This document shows, one piece after another, positions 36,149-48,589 of a stretch of 64,000 nucleotides of DNA. The notes beneath the pieces were generated by a model that did no database searches, was not told the DNA's origin, and saw only the letters and a program-made list of their open reading frames with translations. Position numbers and translations under genes: made by a program. The DNA is from Piper betle (lineage: Eukaryota > Streptophyta > Magnoliopsida > Piperales > Piperaceae). Within the stretch, counting starts at the first letter, position 1. The number at the start of each line of letters is the position of its first letter. The DNA lies in NCBI GenBank assembly GCA_033002965.1, contig JAURVB010012608.1, positions 124,001 through 188,000 of the forward strand, given 5' to 3'.

Positions 36149-37609
36149 TCAAGAAGAGGAAGCAGCTAGGGTCTGGATGACGGTCGCATGCCACGGATTG
36201 GCGAGATGGGTGATGAGGTTGTCGATTGGACCCGAATGAGTCACACTTGCCTGCACGAATATCCCTAACATAGCCACCATTGCTAACCTTCCTGATTGCA
36301 AACATTAACCCATCGGAAACAAACTATTATCATGTTAAAAAAAGAGAGATGAAGATTGCATACTCATTTAGTGTTGTAGTATTACCATTCTTGATCTCCT
36401 TGAGTTTCCAATCCTTGGCATTGTCTATATCCTTGGCCAAACCCAGAGGATTGAGCAGGGGGCCTCCTGGGTACCTGTTCATTGAAACTGCACTGTTTCA
36501 CTTCTTCTTCCTACATAATGAATAATGATAGAGACTCTACAAAGAGGGTAAATTCTCTATGTTTCCTCGTGAGTGGTAATTACCCGGGTGCTAAGCCTTC
36601 TAGGGCAGCTTCAAGTCCAAAGAAACTTCCTTCTTTAGCTTGTGATCCGGGAGAAATGAAATCCATGTACCTTTTCGTCTCCACAAATCTACCAAGTACC
36701 AAATTCAAAGATTAATTTTCACCCAAATCACCAAGAGCGGAGATGTGTCTGATAAATGTATGTGTGCAATCAACTCCTTGACATAGGTAGAACTTAGATT
36801 TACCAATGTATGAGTTGAAGTGGTTCTTGTTATACAGCAATTGACTAACCAAAAATTTAGTAGCTACGGGAAAGCTAATTATTCGCTTACCCCATCAGAA
36901 GGAGTTGCACAATGAAGAGTGTTTCTGTGTTGGCAAATTCATATTTTACAGCTCCCGCTTCGTACCAGATAGGAACGTTGCTCAGCCCAGTTACACGAAG
37001 TAACTATTCACCAATTTCAAACAAGTTCTCATCAAAATCCCCTTTCGACCCATCAATTAAATGCAAGTGACTTGAGCTCAACTAAAATTGTGTTGGAATT
37101 ACAGTGTTAAATTAAACTCCTAGTCATTAACAACACAAACATTCTATGTAGCTATTACAATATGAAGTCAACACTCACATCAGTGAAGAGAATGCCGGCA
37201 ACTCCAGCCATAGCAAACCGGCAATGAACAAGCTCTGCCTGAACATACCATCTTAAGCTCTTGGGATCCTCCCCAGCCCCAGTGGATCAAATCCGAAGTC
37301 CCCAGCAAGACTAGAGGAGACCACATATAATTTGTTGTGAGAAAGAGAAGAGAATTCACACATTCACAAATCACTAACTATTTTTCTGGAATGGTTGGAA
37401 CGAAGTGGAGACCTGCCATCCAGATGGGGAGGTGGGTCCAATCCAGGAAGCCATGTTGGTCGTTGTTGAGCTCGAACGAGCAGAGAAGAGGAAGGAAGTA
37501 TTGGGGCGAGCTTGAATGGCGCCGAAGGTGACAAAAAATGGGTTTTGACAATTAGGGATGGAGAGGAGGAGATGAGAGTTGATGTTCTCATCACAGCAGC
37601 AGCTGCCAT
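36149..37609 (-). CDS. LHCA6: Photosystem I chlorophyll a/b-binding protein 6 (Lhca6-like), 6 exons
   Basis: Thylakoid LHC protein; Lhca6 helps attach the NDH complex to photosystem I. Exons: 37609-37413, 37310-37179, 37003-36891, 36688-36584, 36474-36386, 36291-36149. Residues 1 to about 48 form a Ser/Ala-rich chloroplast transit peptide. The mature protein begins near [18 protein letters not shown]. The first LHC helix motif ([15 protein letters not shown]), the amphipathic middle part ([18 protein letters not shown]) and the third helix ([19 protein letters not shown]) are complete. The protein ends [13 protein letters not shown]. Exon 2 is one base short in a G tract (about 37270-37274, between LGLG and DPKS), giving a frameshift in an otherwise conserved gene. 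Assembly error is the simplest reading. Lhca6 rather than another Lhca is inferred from WLPGLDPPP and the C-terminus. Confidence 0.9.
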
Positions 37610-37655
37610 GGTCACTTTGGGCGGGTACAACTTGAGGCCTGAGTCTCTCTATCCC

Positions 37656-37672
37656 TATATACTGCGTTATCT
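37656..37672 (-). promoter_or_regulatory. TATA box and GATAA (I-box-like) site of Lhca6
   Basis: On the minus strand GATAA (37672-37668) precedes GTATATAGGG (TATATA at 37661-37656), 47 bp upstream of the ATG. GATAA motifs are common in light-responsive promoters. The 5' leader would be only about 15-20 bases. Confidence 0.5.
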
Positions 37673-37679
37673 GATTTGT

Positions 37680-38424
37680 TGATGTGTCTACTCCACATGA
37701 AGCTATTTTTGTTTCTTGGTTTACAAAATTTGGCCAATTGCTTCCTACTTTCCATAGACATGCGTTTAACCATTTGTCTTCTTTACTTTTTAAAAAATAA
37801 TGTTTTGATCTGTCATATAGGCATTCTGGTGATAGTAATTTTTAATAACAATCAGCTAAACCACTAATTTTCTCCCCTGTTTTTTTCCAATGATATATTA
37901 ATTAGCTCATTAAAATAGTTATTTGAAGTATGCATGCAAGAAGTATTTATCAATGGGTCTTTTGCATCTCAAAATTCATTCGCACGGCATCTTCAAAACT
38001 ATCTAAAAAAATCATTCCCAAAGTCAAGAGCTTTTTGAGAAATCATACAATCACCTTCCCAGGGAATGTTACCTTGGAGACCTAGGGGGCTTGACTTTAT
38101 TACTTCCTTGTCCATAATGCTCCACGGTCCACACACGGAAATGAAAATATGTCAAGTTCAAGTCACAACATAGCTTACAGCATATTTTCGCATTTTGTTC
38201 AACATAGAATTATTTCATCCTGCCCCAAAAAACAGCAACAATCATACAGCCTGAATCTCATAATTCGTACATTTATGATGAAGAATTTGGCAGCTAAACC
38301 CATGTAGAAAAGATGTACATAAATTAAAAATGGATACGAGAGAGGCATAAAATTTTTGAAGATCAGTACTTAACACTGAATGTGCCTTCCTTTTCGCCAG
38401 AAACATTACAATGCGGGGAAAAAA
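37680..38424. other. Intergenic stretch, no supported gene
   Basis: Region between the Lhca6 promoter and the WEB1-like 3' end. AT-rich; nothing recognised. Confidence 0.5.
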
Positions 38425-41400
38425 CTAACGCTTTTTCTTTGATTTGGAATCAGATACCACATTGTCAGTTTCCTTCCGAAAGCTGCAAAACTTTTGATCA
38501 TGCAACTGTTGTTGAGCCCTGATAGCACTCAACTCACTACTATCAAAACTGTTGTGTTCTCTCTTCCCTTCAAAGCTACTTGAGGAACTTCTTGAGTCAC
38601 TAGCTCTTTTGCTTTGTTCGTTCTTAGCTCTCCACGTTCTCAACTCGTGCTCGGCACCAAGTTTCCCCTCCCAAGCTTTCTCTGCATTCTCAATTGCATT
38701 CGTCAAAGATTCCTTCCTCTCATCCCTTTCCTTAATTACTTCCTCCAACTTCTTCAAGCTTCTCGCTTCTGATTTTTTGCACCGTTCTACATGAGATACA
38801 ACTGATGATATGAGCATGTTGGCTTGTTGTTCTGCATCACAGGCCTGCTTGCTTAGCGTGCAATACTCTTCTGAAGTGAGTGTTGCTACTTCGGCTTCTG
38901 ATCCTGGATTTGTTTCATGGCTTTGATCGCAGCCAAAGCTAGTTTCTCTGATGCCTTGGATGCTTCAATCTCCTTTATAAGTGCATTCAGCCTACTGTTT
39001 GTGGTGATGAGCTCGGCCTTGACCAGTTCGGCTTCGTCCTTGAGTTTTCTATACTCCCTTTGTACTAGCTTGGCCGCAGATTTTTCTAGGCCTGCTTCTG
39101 TTGCTTGTTCAATTGTTGCAGCAAGCTTTTCCAATTCTGCTCTTCTTTCAATTTCAGAAGTCTGAATTGTTTCCAGTTCAGTAAATGTATTTGCCAATTC
39201 GGCCTCAAGAGAAGAAACAGCTGTTAAGGTCATTTCTAGTCTTTGTTTTGTAGAAGTTAATTCAGCCTTTTCTCTCTCTAGCTCAGACTTGAGGGATACG
39301 GCTCAACTCTCAAATATTTCACATCTTGGGTAGCCTTGTACACGCTTATCTTGGCCTGTTCGAGCTCCTTTCTCACCAAGTTGAGGGAATTCTGCTGGTT
39401 GCAGCCACTTTCGTCCATTTTCTTGATATTATCAACTAACTCATTTCCATCCTTAACCATGCGTGAAGAGGGTTGCATGTAGTTGGTCAATTATAATCTT
39501 AAATTGAGTACCAACCGAGCAGATGTACTTTATCAAAAAAAAACTGAGCAGATGCATCCAACTTGGACTTTGCTTGCTTCATAGATTCTACTTGCTCATT
39601 CAGCAGTTTTACCTCCTTTTCAGCAGCTTCCAATTCATTCCCCCAGTTGAGTTCGTTCTGCTCTTTAGCCATGGATGCTGCAATTCTTTTTTCTTCAACT
39701 TCCAAATGAGCTGCATGGGCAGCTTCAAGAGACTCCTCAGCCATTTTGAGTTCTAAAGTCAGCTCCTCCACAATCTTCTCAACATCCATAGAAGCAGCAC
39801 CTGCCTCTTCTACCCGATTTACAAGAAAAGTTCTTTCATCAGAGAAAGCTATGTATTCTCTTCTCAATGCATTTAGCTCAGATTTAACTAATTCTAGATC
39901 CTTAACAGCAGCATTGTAGCGATCTTGTGATACTTCTGTTTGGGCTTTAGCAGCTATGCTGGCTTCATCAGCTAATCCCTGTTCTAATTCCTTCACTTTA
40001 AGGTGAGCTAATTGCGAGTCTTGTTTTGCTTGATTCTCTTCCATCAAGGCCTTCTCCAGCTTTAGATTAAGTTCCGCAATTAGTTTTTAGTGCTACTCAG
40101 TTCTTCTACTGCTTGACTTTCTGAGACTCAGTAGCCTCAAAATTTTTCTGATACTGGGGCACTTCTTCATAAACCTTCTCAAGTTCAAGCTCAACATATT
40201 TCTGCCTCTGCAAGGGAGGAATAAGGGTAGAATTAGGATAAGCATACCTGTCTAAGGTTGCTAGAAAAGATTTTCAGCTTTAATTAGTATTTTTAATTCA
40301 AAAATATGTGAAGGAACCCTCAAACTTTAATGGCTTCAAATATATTTATATAAGCTGGACACCATAATCAGTGGACATACTTACAGTACATTATCACTCC
40401 TCTCCAATAGCTTCTTCTGCCCATAGCAGTATAATTCGGCCGATTCCACTCGAAATTAGCCGATTTAATTTGAATCGACGGCGATCCGATTTAAAAAATA
40501 ACGTGAATCGGTTAGGCTCGAATCGGGTAGTGAATCGGTTGATTAGAGCTGATTTCACCCGATTCGAGCCGATTCCGGAATCGGCTCGAATCGACCGATT
40601 TCGGCTGGCGGCAGGGGCGGTGATGGGCGATCAGGAGGGCCGGGGCTGGGGGGCAACGGCGGCGTGGGCGAGCGGCGACATAGGCGACGGGGCTGCGAGG
40701 CAGTGCGGGGCGAGCTGCGACGATGGGGCCAGGTGGCGAGGCGGGGCGGGGCGAGCTGCGAGGGCCGGGTTGGGTGGCGAGGCAAGGCGGGGTGAGTTGC
40801 AAGGGTGGCTTCGGGGTGGCGAGGCTGGGCGGGGCAGGGCACGGCAGCGGCGGTGGGGAAAAAAAGGGATGAAATATAAGTGGCATTATCGTAATTAAAA
40901 GTTGACTCGACTTTGACTCGAGTCAAAAATAATAACTAATTTCAAATAATTTAAAAAAATCCAAAAAAATATAAAAAATATCATAAAATATAATACATAT
41001 TATAACATAAAAATTATATCAAAATGACATATTCTATATTAATAACCCACAAATTTTAATTAAGTTAAAATTTGTGTATAAGCACCGATTCAGGCCGATT
41101 CAACTGAACTAATTCCTGTCCGATTTAAACCGATTCCGATTCCAATTCCGATTCCTTCGAAAACCGATTCCGATTCCAATTCCGATTTCAATTTTTGCAA
41201 CCATACATCTCCCCAGTAAAAATTACCATCTAATGACTATTCGAACACCACCCTTATCAAAATGGTATGAAAAAAAACAGTTGAAAATAGTATGAATGCA
41301 AAAACCATGGCATTGAGGAGGACCGTTGGATAATGCTTTCCATTAATCGTTGTTCCAAGCATGTAAAATACATCTATGTAAACTGGATGACTGTAAAAAG

Positions 41401-41814
41401 GAGAAACTTTGAAGAGATCTGTTTTACCTCCTACTTCTGGATCTTCTGGGCTTTCCAGTCGACGATTCCCCCATACCTGGATACCACATCTTTGAAAGAT
41501 TCAAAAGGAGCTGCATTATCTACAGCGGACTTTTGCACAACTTTGTTTGTAGCTGTTTCTATACAGCTGTGTACGTAAGTTGAAGCATCAAAAGAATGCC
41601 CATCAGAGAGTTGCGCAACGTTTGCATCAGGAGCTGATTGACTCTCCGATAAACCTGCAAAATGAAATCCATTTTTTTCATTTGAATAGCTAGTTAAAAG
41701 GGTTTTAATCAGGGGGTTTGCACTTCTGTCCACTGGCTTACCTACAGCGTTGGACATGAAAGGTGCTTGAGCATCTCCTGCTGTCTTGGTTTGATCTGCA
41801 GTCTCTGTACCCAT
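38425..41814 (-). CDS. WEB1-like coiled-coil protein (chloroplast movement family), partial model
   Basis: WEB1/PMI2-type coiled-coil proteins control light-driven chloroplast positioning through actin. Upstream exon (41814 to about 41437): a low-complexity N-terminus then the family signature [19 protein letters not shown]. Main exon from 40207: [19 protein letters not shown], then heptad-rich sequence ([53 protein letters not shown]) down to [12 protein letters not shown] and a stop at 38427-38425. The frame is broken by one-base deficits near 40112, 40086, 39301 and 38902, and by a short insertion with a T9 tract near 39520-39545. The upstream exon ends with a TAG next to a GTAAAA donor. 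Conservation in all segments argues for a real gene with sequence errors; true decay is the alternative. Additional 5' exons may lie beyond 41814. Confidence 0.8.
40427..41205 (-). mobile_element. Non-autonomous hAT-like element, AATCGG/CCGATT family, copy C (in WEB1-like intron)
   Basis: 779 bp, the most diverged copy: left end CAGTATAATTCGGCCGATTC, right end TTTTTGCAACCATA. It has CCGATT arrays at both ends, a shorter GC-rich core (40600-40860) and the shared GACTCGA...GAGTCAA / ATTACGATAATGCCAC block on the minus strand (40877-40932). No clear 8-bp duplication remains. It lies between the two mapped exons of the WEB1-like gene. Confidence 0.78.
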
Positions 41815-41829
41815 GTAACTGGTTTGTAG

Positions 41830-43580
41830 CAAAGTTTGCAGATTATGACAACAAATTTTTTTCTCAATATATCTGACGCAGATGATTTTGCGTATCTATG
41901 GTGTAATTTCATAGTAGATCAAATGAAAAGGAAAAACACGTTTTAAATAATTAACCCATTTGATTCAGAATAAGCATACACACACATATAGTTGTCACCT
42001 AAATTTAAACTTCAAATGCGCCTTGAAGAATCCATTGTCGATGTGCTGCATGAAATTGATGCAGTGAAGCCTATTGGCATGAATATGAGTTTAATTGAAA
42101 CGAAAGACATGATTCACTTTCGGACAAAACAAAACTTCATTGATTTATAGTATTGAGTAGCAGCAGCAAGAAGTCGTAACAAATGAAAAACGCACACAAA
42201 ATGAAAAACGAAAAAAACACTCTAGCTAATAACCATGCCAGACCATAGATTTATAGTACCTTCAAAAAATTTTGTCAATGGCATATTGCAGGTCTAAGTT
42301 CAGGGAAACGAACAACGAGCTCAAAGTAAATTAATTAAACGAGAACCCATATCGTTTTTCATCATACAAGTGAATGCCAACAAATGATATTATGCAGCTC
42401 AACCGAAAAAGTGTGGCAGGTAAGAAAAAAGAAGAGAGATAAGAAGAGGGGAGCCAACTTACTGGATTTACGCAAAAGGAGATGTCAGAGCAGAGGTAAT
42501 CAAATCTGAAAAGCCAAAAGTCAAAATGACTGCATTTTTTTCTCAGAGTAGTTTCAGACGAAGAATAATATTGGCCATAAAAAAGTTGAGAATACGAAGA
42601 GAGGCTTGCAACACATGAAGGGAGGAAACGCACCACCTCTCGAACTAAGTCCGATTCTAGTTCATCTTTTCAAGAAAAAATGCAGACGTTTCTCCCTTGA
42701 TACAAGCAATATTTTACGATCCTAGTATTTGAGCCTATCTCTGCATGGATTTATGCCACATACCTTTGTAAGGAAGAATTCCGGAAGTTTGTTATTATTG
42801 CTATTATCTGTGACTTGTGAGTTACTGGTCACAGATTTCCCATTTTATAAAAAAATATGAAAATTTCTCTACCTCTCGCATTTAAGAAACTCCAACACAT
42901 ATTGACAATATCCTGATTTAAGACGCTCCCCCTGATGTCTCTGTTTGTTCTGTTTTGTACCAGTTGGGTTCCATTTTTGCCATGTTGGCAGAGAGAACTC
43001 CTAAAGACGGAACACAGAAACTGTATGTTTGTTCTATTTCGATCTACCTAAGTTATGTAGAAGGTATGGAACAAAATGATACAGTTTTCGTCCAATCTGA
43101 TTGGCAAAAGCTTAACACAGCAATAACCAGTATGTTCAGTTCCGTTATTGACCACTTCAACATCTTCCATGGGCACCCTTCAAACTCGACGGCCAAGAGA
43201 AACCTGTCTTCCCTCATTAAGAAAAAAAGAAGAAGAAGAAGAAAAAGTTCCTGCAAAGTTTCTCCGTTCCATCTAATTGACATAAGAAAAAAAATCGGCA
43301 TTGCCAACAGCCCAATCATCCATACTCTATGGTTTTTGGGCTGATCTTTCCAATGAACTACGATGTCTCTCCCCATGTTCCTTCTATGGCTTGTTAGCAC
43401 CCCCTCCTCGCTCATTCCATACCTGCACCTCGAGGTATTGTTCCTGCATTCCATCAAGTTTCTAGTCTTACAAAAATTTAACGAGTCCACCTTTTTCTCT
43501 TTTTTTATTTTCGACATACACTTCTTATATCATGCACGTCCAATGTGATCAAAACTATGATAAACGATTGAACTATATAT
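41830..43580. other. Intergenic stretch, no supported gene
   Basis: Upstream of the WEB1-like gene. It may contain its 5' exons (a basic/aromatic frame at 42331-42636 was considered and not accepted). No other domain is recognised; 43053-43517 is open on the minus strand without recognisable content. Confidence 0.4.
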
Positions 43581-43592
43581 ACGCTATCCATG

Positions 43593-44080
43593 CATGCGGG
43601 TTTCTTCATAAATAGTGGCGCGTCCAGCGAAAGCACCAGCCAGGAGGGCGTGAAATGGATCGCTGACGACGGCTTCATCGACGCGGGCAACAAGACCAGC
43701 CTCCGGACGCCGGAGGTCGACCCCATCCTCGCCACCCTTCGCTTCTTCCCCAACCCATCTCCTCGCAAGTACTGCTACACCTTCCCCGTCACCAAGGGCG
43801 CCAAGTACATCGTCAGGACGGTCTACTTCTACGGTGTCTTCGACGGCAGGGCTGCTCCTCCAGTCTTTGATCAGATCGTGGTTGGCACCAAGTGGAGCAC
43901 CGTCGACACCGCGGATGATTATGCCAAGGGTTTTAGTTCCTTCTACGTCGTCAAGACCATGGACAAGTCCCAAGCGTGTGCTTAGCGAGAAATAAGCTCA
44001 CCCGCGGTGGCAGCCCCTTCATCTCCGCCTTGGAGGAAGGTCGTTCCACCGCCTCTACAGATCAGATAAAAACGTTTACA
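43593..44080 (+). pseudogene. Malectin-like domain fragment of a receptor-like kinase or receptor-like protein
   Basis: Extracellular carbohydrate-binding-type domain of LRR/malectin receptor kinases. A single GC-rich segment encodes GFFINSGASSESTSQEGVKW, ATLRFFPNPSPRKYCYTFPV, KGAKYIVRTVYFYGVFDGR and PPVFDQIVVGTKWSTVDTA. One base off frame it continues SVCLARNKLTRGGSPFISAL. There is no signal peptide, transmembrane segment, LRR or kinase nearby on either side. The frameshift near 43970 and the missing flanking exons indicate a gene fragment. Third-position GC is far above its AT-rich surroundings. Confidence 0.8.
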
Positions 44081-44189
44081 AGCTCTTGTCTGCCGGAGTT
44101 AGGGAAGGAGCAGAGTGGTTATGGATTATGCACAAGTGGTGTTAGTTATGCTTGCAGATCTATTTGAGAGGAATTCAAGAGCTGATGGC

Positions 44190-45150
44190 ATGGTCTATTT
44201 TTTGATTAGCACTTCTTTGTTAATTTTTAATTTCTTTCGTCTTTGCCAAAGCTTGTAAATATTACTGGTAATTACATTATGGAGGATTATTTGTTTTTTC
44301 TTTTCTTTATCCTATTCCAAAAGTTGTAAATATTATTCATTAATACATGACGGAAGTTGTGTTATTTTTTGAGTATTTTTATTGGAAAAATATAAAATCA
44401 CATTATTCCGCAAAATGTTGATAAAATATAAAGTGTACGCCATAGAGACAACTTTTTAAAATATTTATAAAATATAAAAAATAAAAAGGAGAGCTTGATA
44501 CCTTTTTGATATATTTTTTCAAATACTTAAATGAAATATCTCTGATAATTATAACCACCAAATATTATTAATAATTATACGATTGAATAAATCTCTTTCA
44601 ATGATTTTAATGTTAATCATTATTGATAATTATAACAACAAATATTAATTTTTACCTACAGAGCTCTAACAAAAAAAATTTATTGCAATTTTGTTTAAAA
44701 AAAACATTCATATAAAATTTTGTACATAAGCTTAAATGCCCAATAAAAAGCTTTTCCTATGAGTTGACATATTTTTTTCATTTCACCAGAGTCCTGTTTA
44801 CTGTGACCCGCTTCGTTTAAATACAAAATATGGTGGTGATCGTGTATTAATATTTTTTATAAATATAATGTATATACATGTTGTTTTTAATAAGGTTGAC
44901 TATTTTAAAATTTTAAGTATATTTATTTACACTAAACAATTTAATAGAGTATTATAATTAATTTATATATATTTTTTAAAAAAGAACCAGCACGAGGGCA
45001 AAAAAACAAAAAACACGTAATAATCGTGCTCTCTTTTTTTTTAAGATAAAAGCGGGAAGAGCCCCGCCACCGGCCACGCCTACGGAGACTCTGAGTTCCC
45101 ATTTCTCGCTCCGCTAACGCCTCAAATTCTCAGCGGAAATCCAAACCCCC
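44190..45150. other. AT-rich stretch with the CYO1 promoter at its right end
   Basis: About 75% A+T up to 45045, then GC-rich promoter/leader sequence. No gene. Confidence 0.5.
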
Positions 45151-45151
45151 T

Positions 45152-45160
45152 AAACCCTAA
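45152..45160 (+). promoter_or_regulatory. Telo-box just upstream of CYO1
   Basis: AAACCCTAA followed by another AAACCCC, 13-21 bp before the ATG. Telo-boxes are common near the transcription start of highly expressed plant genes; here this is inference from the motif only. Confidence 0.5.
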
Positions 45161-45172
45161 ACCCCCTCTCGA

Positions 45173-46843
45173 ATGTTGTTGTCCGCGCCCTCTCCTCCGC
45201 TCCATCCGCCCCCATCCACTCCGCCGCCCTCCTCTCCTCGCCGCCGCCTCCTCATCTCCTGGTTTCCCCGGCCGTTGGTCCCAGCCTGCCCCCGGCCCGG
45301 CCGACTCGGCGCGGCCCCGCTCCGACCCGAATGCCGGCGGATTCGACCAGTCGGCGCGCCGGCCGGCGATGCCCCGGCCGAGTGCGAGGGAGAAGAGGTG
45401 GTCCAGGGACCGCGAGAGCTACCTCGCCAACAACGACGACGCGCTGCCGCTCCCCATGACTTACCCGGACTCCGCCCCCGTCTCGCCCGAGGAGATCGAC
45501 CGGCGGTTGCGGTGTGACCCCCAAGTTGAGGTTCGCGTTTGATGTCCTGCTTCTGATTTTGGGGGCTGTCTTATTTTTTCACCCCTCCGGTTTGTCTTTG
45601 ATGATGTGTGGATGGGTTTTGCTAGGTTTGCAGGTTTGATGTAGATTTCGAGTTTTGTGCTTGTGTAGGATTGTAAGGAGGTGGTGTATGAGTGGACGGG
45701 GAAATGCAGGAGCTGCCAAGGGACGGGTTATGTTAGTTACTACAACAAGAGGGGGAAAGAGACGATTTGCAAGTGCATTCCCTGTATCGGCATTGGTTAG
45801 TGTTCGGTTCCCTGTTTCTCTAAATTGTGCACCGTTTAATGGTTGTAGAGTTTTTCTCTACACATTATGTTTTTCGAAATCTTGGCAATGCTATTTTTCT
45901 ACATTTTGTTTTCATTTGCTCATTATGTGCTGCTCAATTTTATCCCGGTCCTAAGCCCGATCAAAGGAGGGGTTGGTGTCATGAAGGACATCAGGCCGTT
46001 CACAATTTTGTTATTTAACAAAATTGGGCATCCGTGTTCCCAACACTCTTTGGGTCTCAACTTGAGCTGATTGAGTATGCTGATCATATTCCAACATTGT
46101 TCGAACTTGTTATTTTGTTGAGATTATCTCGTGATTAATAGAGTCATGGTTTAGAGATATTGAAAAGGATTTGCATTACCTTTTTAAGTTTTTAGTACCG
46201 CGAGTGAATTCAAGAAGCTGCTGCATTCATGGATTAATTTGGATGAAAAATGTGCGCGTAGAAACGGTTGGATTTTTATGATCTTGTGTATATATTCCAA
46301 AAAGGTTCATGTGGAGTTTGTATGTGGGAAAACTTAGTTAAATCTGGGCAATTTAGGTGACATCTAGTTCTTTCTTCCCACAAGACAATAAGCATATCTC
46401 TTTTTTATGAAGGCATACACGTAGACAGTTTCTGGGCACATTTTACTTATGAATTACTGTTATTAAATTGATTTGGTAGAGAGCATGCCCAATGTTTAGA
46501 TGATTTTTAAACCATTTTTTATCTCTATTATCCTAGTGGATAAAAACCTATAATGTATATTAGCAGTTCTGAGTTTTTTATAGTTTAAATACATTAGTGA
46601 AAATCATTTTTATATTCACATGAACATGTATTTTTACATTTGACAGATCTTCAGTCGTCTGTTTGCTTGGTGGAGCCATTTTACTGATTTTTTTAACATT
46701 TGGAATGCACGATTTAGAAAGAGTTTATGGTTGAATATGTTCCTGGTTTCATTGACTTCATCTTTGCAGGCTATGTTCAGAAAATTACTGCTCGCAAGGA
46801 CATAGACGTAATGGAAGATTTGGATAATGGAAAACCTTTTTAA
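45173..46843 (+). CDS. CYO1: CYO1/SCO2-type chloroplast zinc-finger protein (3 exons)
   Basis: Thylakoid protein with DnaJ-type zinc finger and disulfide isomerase activity needed for chloroplast biogenesis in cotyledons. Exons: 45173-45530, 45669-45795, 46770-46843. Exon 1 ends [19 protein letters not shown]... RLRCDPQVE. Exon 2 is [20 protein letters not shown] through [12 protein letters not shown], providing the CxxCxGxG and CxCxxCxGxG zinc motifs. Exon 3 is [20 protein letters not shown] then GKPF and stop. The ATG at 45173 opens a Pro/Ser/Arg-rich transit-peptide-like frame, but the conserved part is read one frame over (from at least 45300 on), so exon 1 contains a net one-base shift in its C/G-rich section. 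The ATG at 45369 is in the conserved frame but would remove the transit peptide. Intron 2 is nearly 1 kb. Confidence 0.9.
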
Positions 46844-46849
46844 CTTCTT

Positions 46850-47590
46850 TTCAGGTTCTTATTCGGTAACTTTTCCTTGTCATGATTTTTCCCTCACCCA
46901 TGATTTATTTTTTGGGGGTCATTATACAGCAAATATACTTTCTAAAACAGTTTTGTTACAAATTGGCTGAGCAAATATGGTTAAAATATAATCATTACAA
47001 TTTTAATAGCAACCTTTTTTCTTTTTCTTTTTCCCCTCTTGGTAAATCTCTAAATGGTCCTTACATGTTTCACATTTCTCCAAAATGTTTGTTTCAAAAT
47101 AAACTATTTATCAAGAAAATTTTGCTTCTTTGCTGAACTTGTGAGACTTTTGGGCATGTATAAAGACATTTAACTGTGAGAAACTGTAGACAATGTGTTT
47201 TTGTGCATCCGTGCTTCCGTCAGAAGAAGCCTGCAGTCTGCGCATTATGACTTATATTTTGCATCTGGAAGATTGGGGCAAACCTCTGGAGTGAGAAATA
47301 TGAGGGCAAGATGCTGAAAACGCTTTCCTTTTCATGTATAAAGTATCTTATTATCTCAAAAACTTCATATTCAAGTCGACAAAATCATCTCTTTATTAGA
47401 TATAACATGTATCTAGCCCAAGCAAGAAACAAATAAAGTTACACACCATGCTTTTTTACATCGCATTTCCATCACACCATGAAAAAACACACTTGAAACT
47501 GTAAAAAAAAGTTCATTGTCACCCAAAACAAATTAAATAGGATCGCACCTCACCAACCAATCCCATCCTCGTTCCAGACAAATTATTGTC
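46850..47590. other. Intergenic stretch, no supported gene
   Basis: Region between the convergent CYO1 and EF-hand genes; 3' flanks, AT-rich. Confidence 0.5.
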
Positions 47591-47593
47591 CGT

Positions 47594-47893
47594 CTAATAG
47601 GAGGCTGTGGCTATCTTCGTCCGTAGGTGTTGACGTGCATATTGCACAAACTTATCAATCTCTTCCTTGTCCAGCTGCCTGTCTCCGTTGGTGTCGACCT
47701 CCTTCATTGCCTTTCGTGCCTTCCACCAAGCGAACCACTCGTGCAGGCTGGCCAGAGCTCGATTCAGTTCTTCCTGGCTTAGCTTACCATTGTGATCTCT
47801 GTCAAACTTCATCAGCCATGTCTTGAACTCCTTCACTGTCATTTCTCGCGCCGGAAGAGCTAGCGGGCAGGGGCAACATTCCATTATTGCCAT
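47594..47893 (-). CDS. Small two-EF-hand calcium-binding protein (single exon)
   Basis: 99 residues starting MAIMECCPCPLALPAREMTV. It has two canonical EF loops, DRDHNGKLSQEE (about residues 32-43) and DTNGDRQLDKEE (about 70-81), joined by a tryptophan-rich linker EWFAWWKARKAM. It is probably a cytosolic or nuclear calcium sensor; partners unknown. The frame is open upstream to 48088, but a TATA-like ATAAATAAA (48067-48059, minus) lies inside that extension, so 47893 is the likely start. The upstream part also contains a short direct repeat (GAGCTGCCTTTGGCATCCTC twice). It is paralogous to the gene at 54748-55038. Confidence 0.82.
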   Translation of the reverse strand: MAIMECCPCPLALPAREMTVKEFKTWLMKFDRDHNGKLSQEELNRALASLHEWFAWWKARKAMKEVDTNGDRQLDKEEIDKFVQYARQHLRTKIATASY

Positions 47894-48589
47894 GATCACC
47901 TCGTCTGTCTTCCTGTGGAAGGGGAATGTGAGTTGATTTGATTTAAATCTGATGCAAAGTTTTTGATGGACTGTGGAAGATGCTAAAGCGACTGCCGACC
48001 ACCATGTGGAGCTGCCTTTGGCATCCTCTACGGGAGCTGCCTTTGGCATCCTCCACAGTTTATTTATGAGTGGAGCAGCGGGTTCCAACCTTAGGTGTCC
48101 ATATCAACGTGTTTTGTTGCTTTTAATCTTTAGATTTCTATAATGGCGAAGGCAGGAAAAGAGTTTCAAATGATTCTATTTGATTGTCTAGTGCTAGCTT
48201 TATTCGGCCTTGTATCTACACAATTTAATCAGACGCTGCTGAATCAGGGCTTGCAATTTTTATCCGGGCAGGCGCGATGAGGCGGGAAAGGAGGAAACTT
48301 CTCTGCCCGCGGGATTTTCTTGTTTGTCCCGCCAAGCTAGCTACGTGACCGCATCCTGCCAGTCCCATAAGTTTTGTAGATAATTGATAAAAGAACTGAA
48401 GAAAAAGTTAGTAGCAGAGGAAGGAAACAGTAGGGAATAGGATGCAGGGATAGAAGTGCTCATTGCGCTGCCAAGCCCAAAGGCCATATTTTGGCGGCAC
48501 GGTGATGTTTATTGGTAATTCAGCCAATTTATTTAATATTGAGTATTATGCAAGATTTGTATTTGAAAGTTATTTAATATATTTTGATT

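Noticed and set aside
38552..39165. Plus-strand Ser/Leu-rich frames
   Set aside because: Antisense shadows of the WEB1-like coiled-coil exon.
47894..48088. N-terminal extension of the EF-hand protein
   Set aside because: A TATA-like box lies inside it and its sequence is a short duplicated block with no domain.
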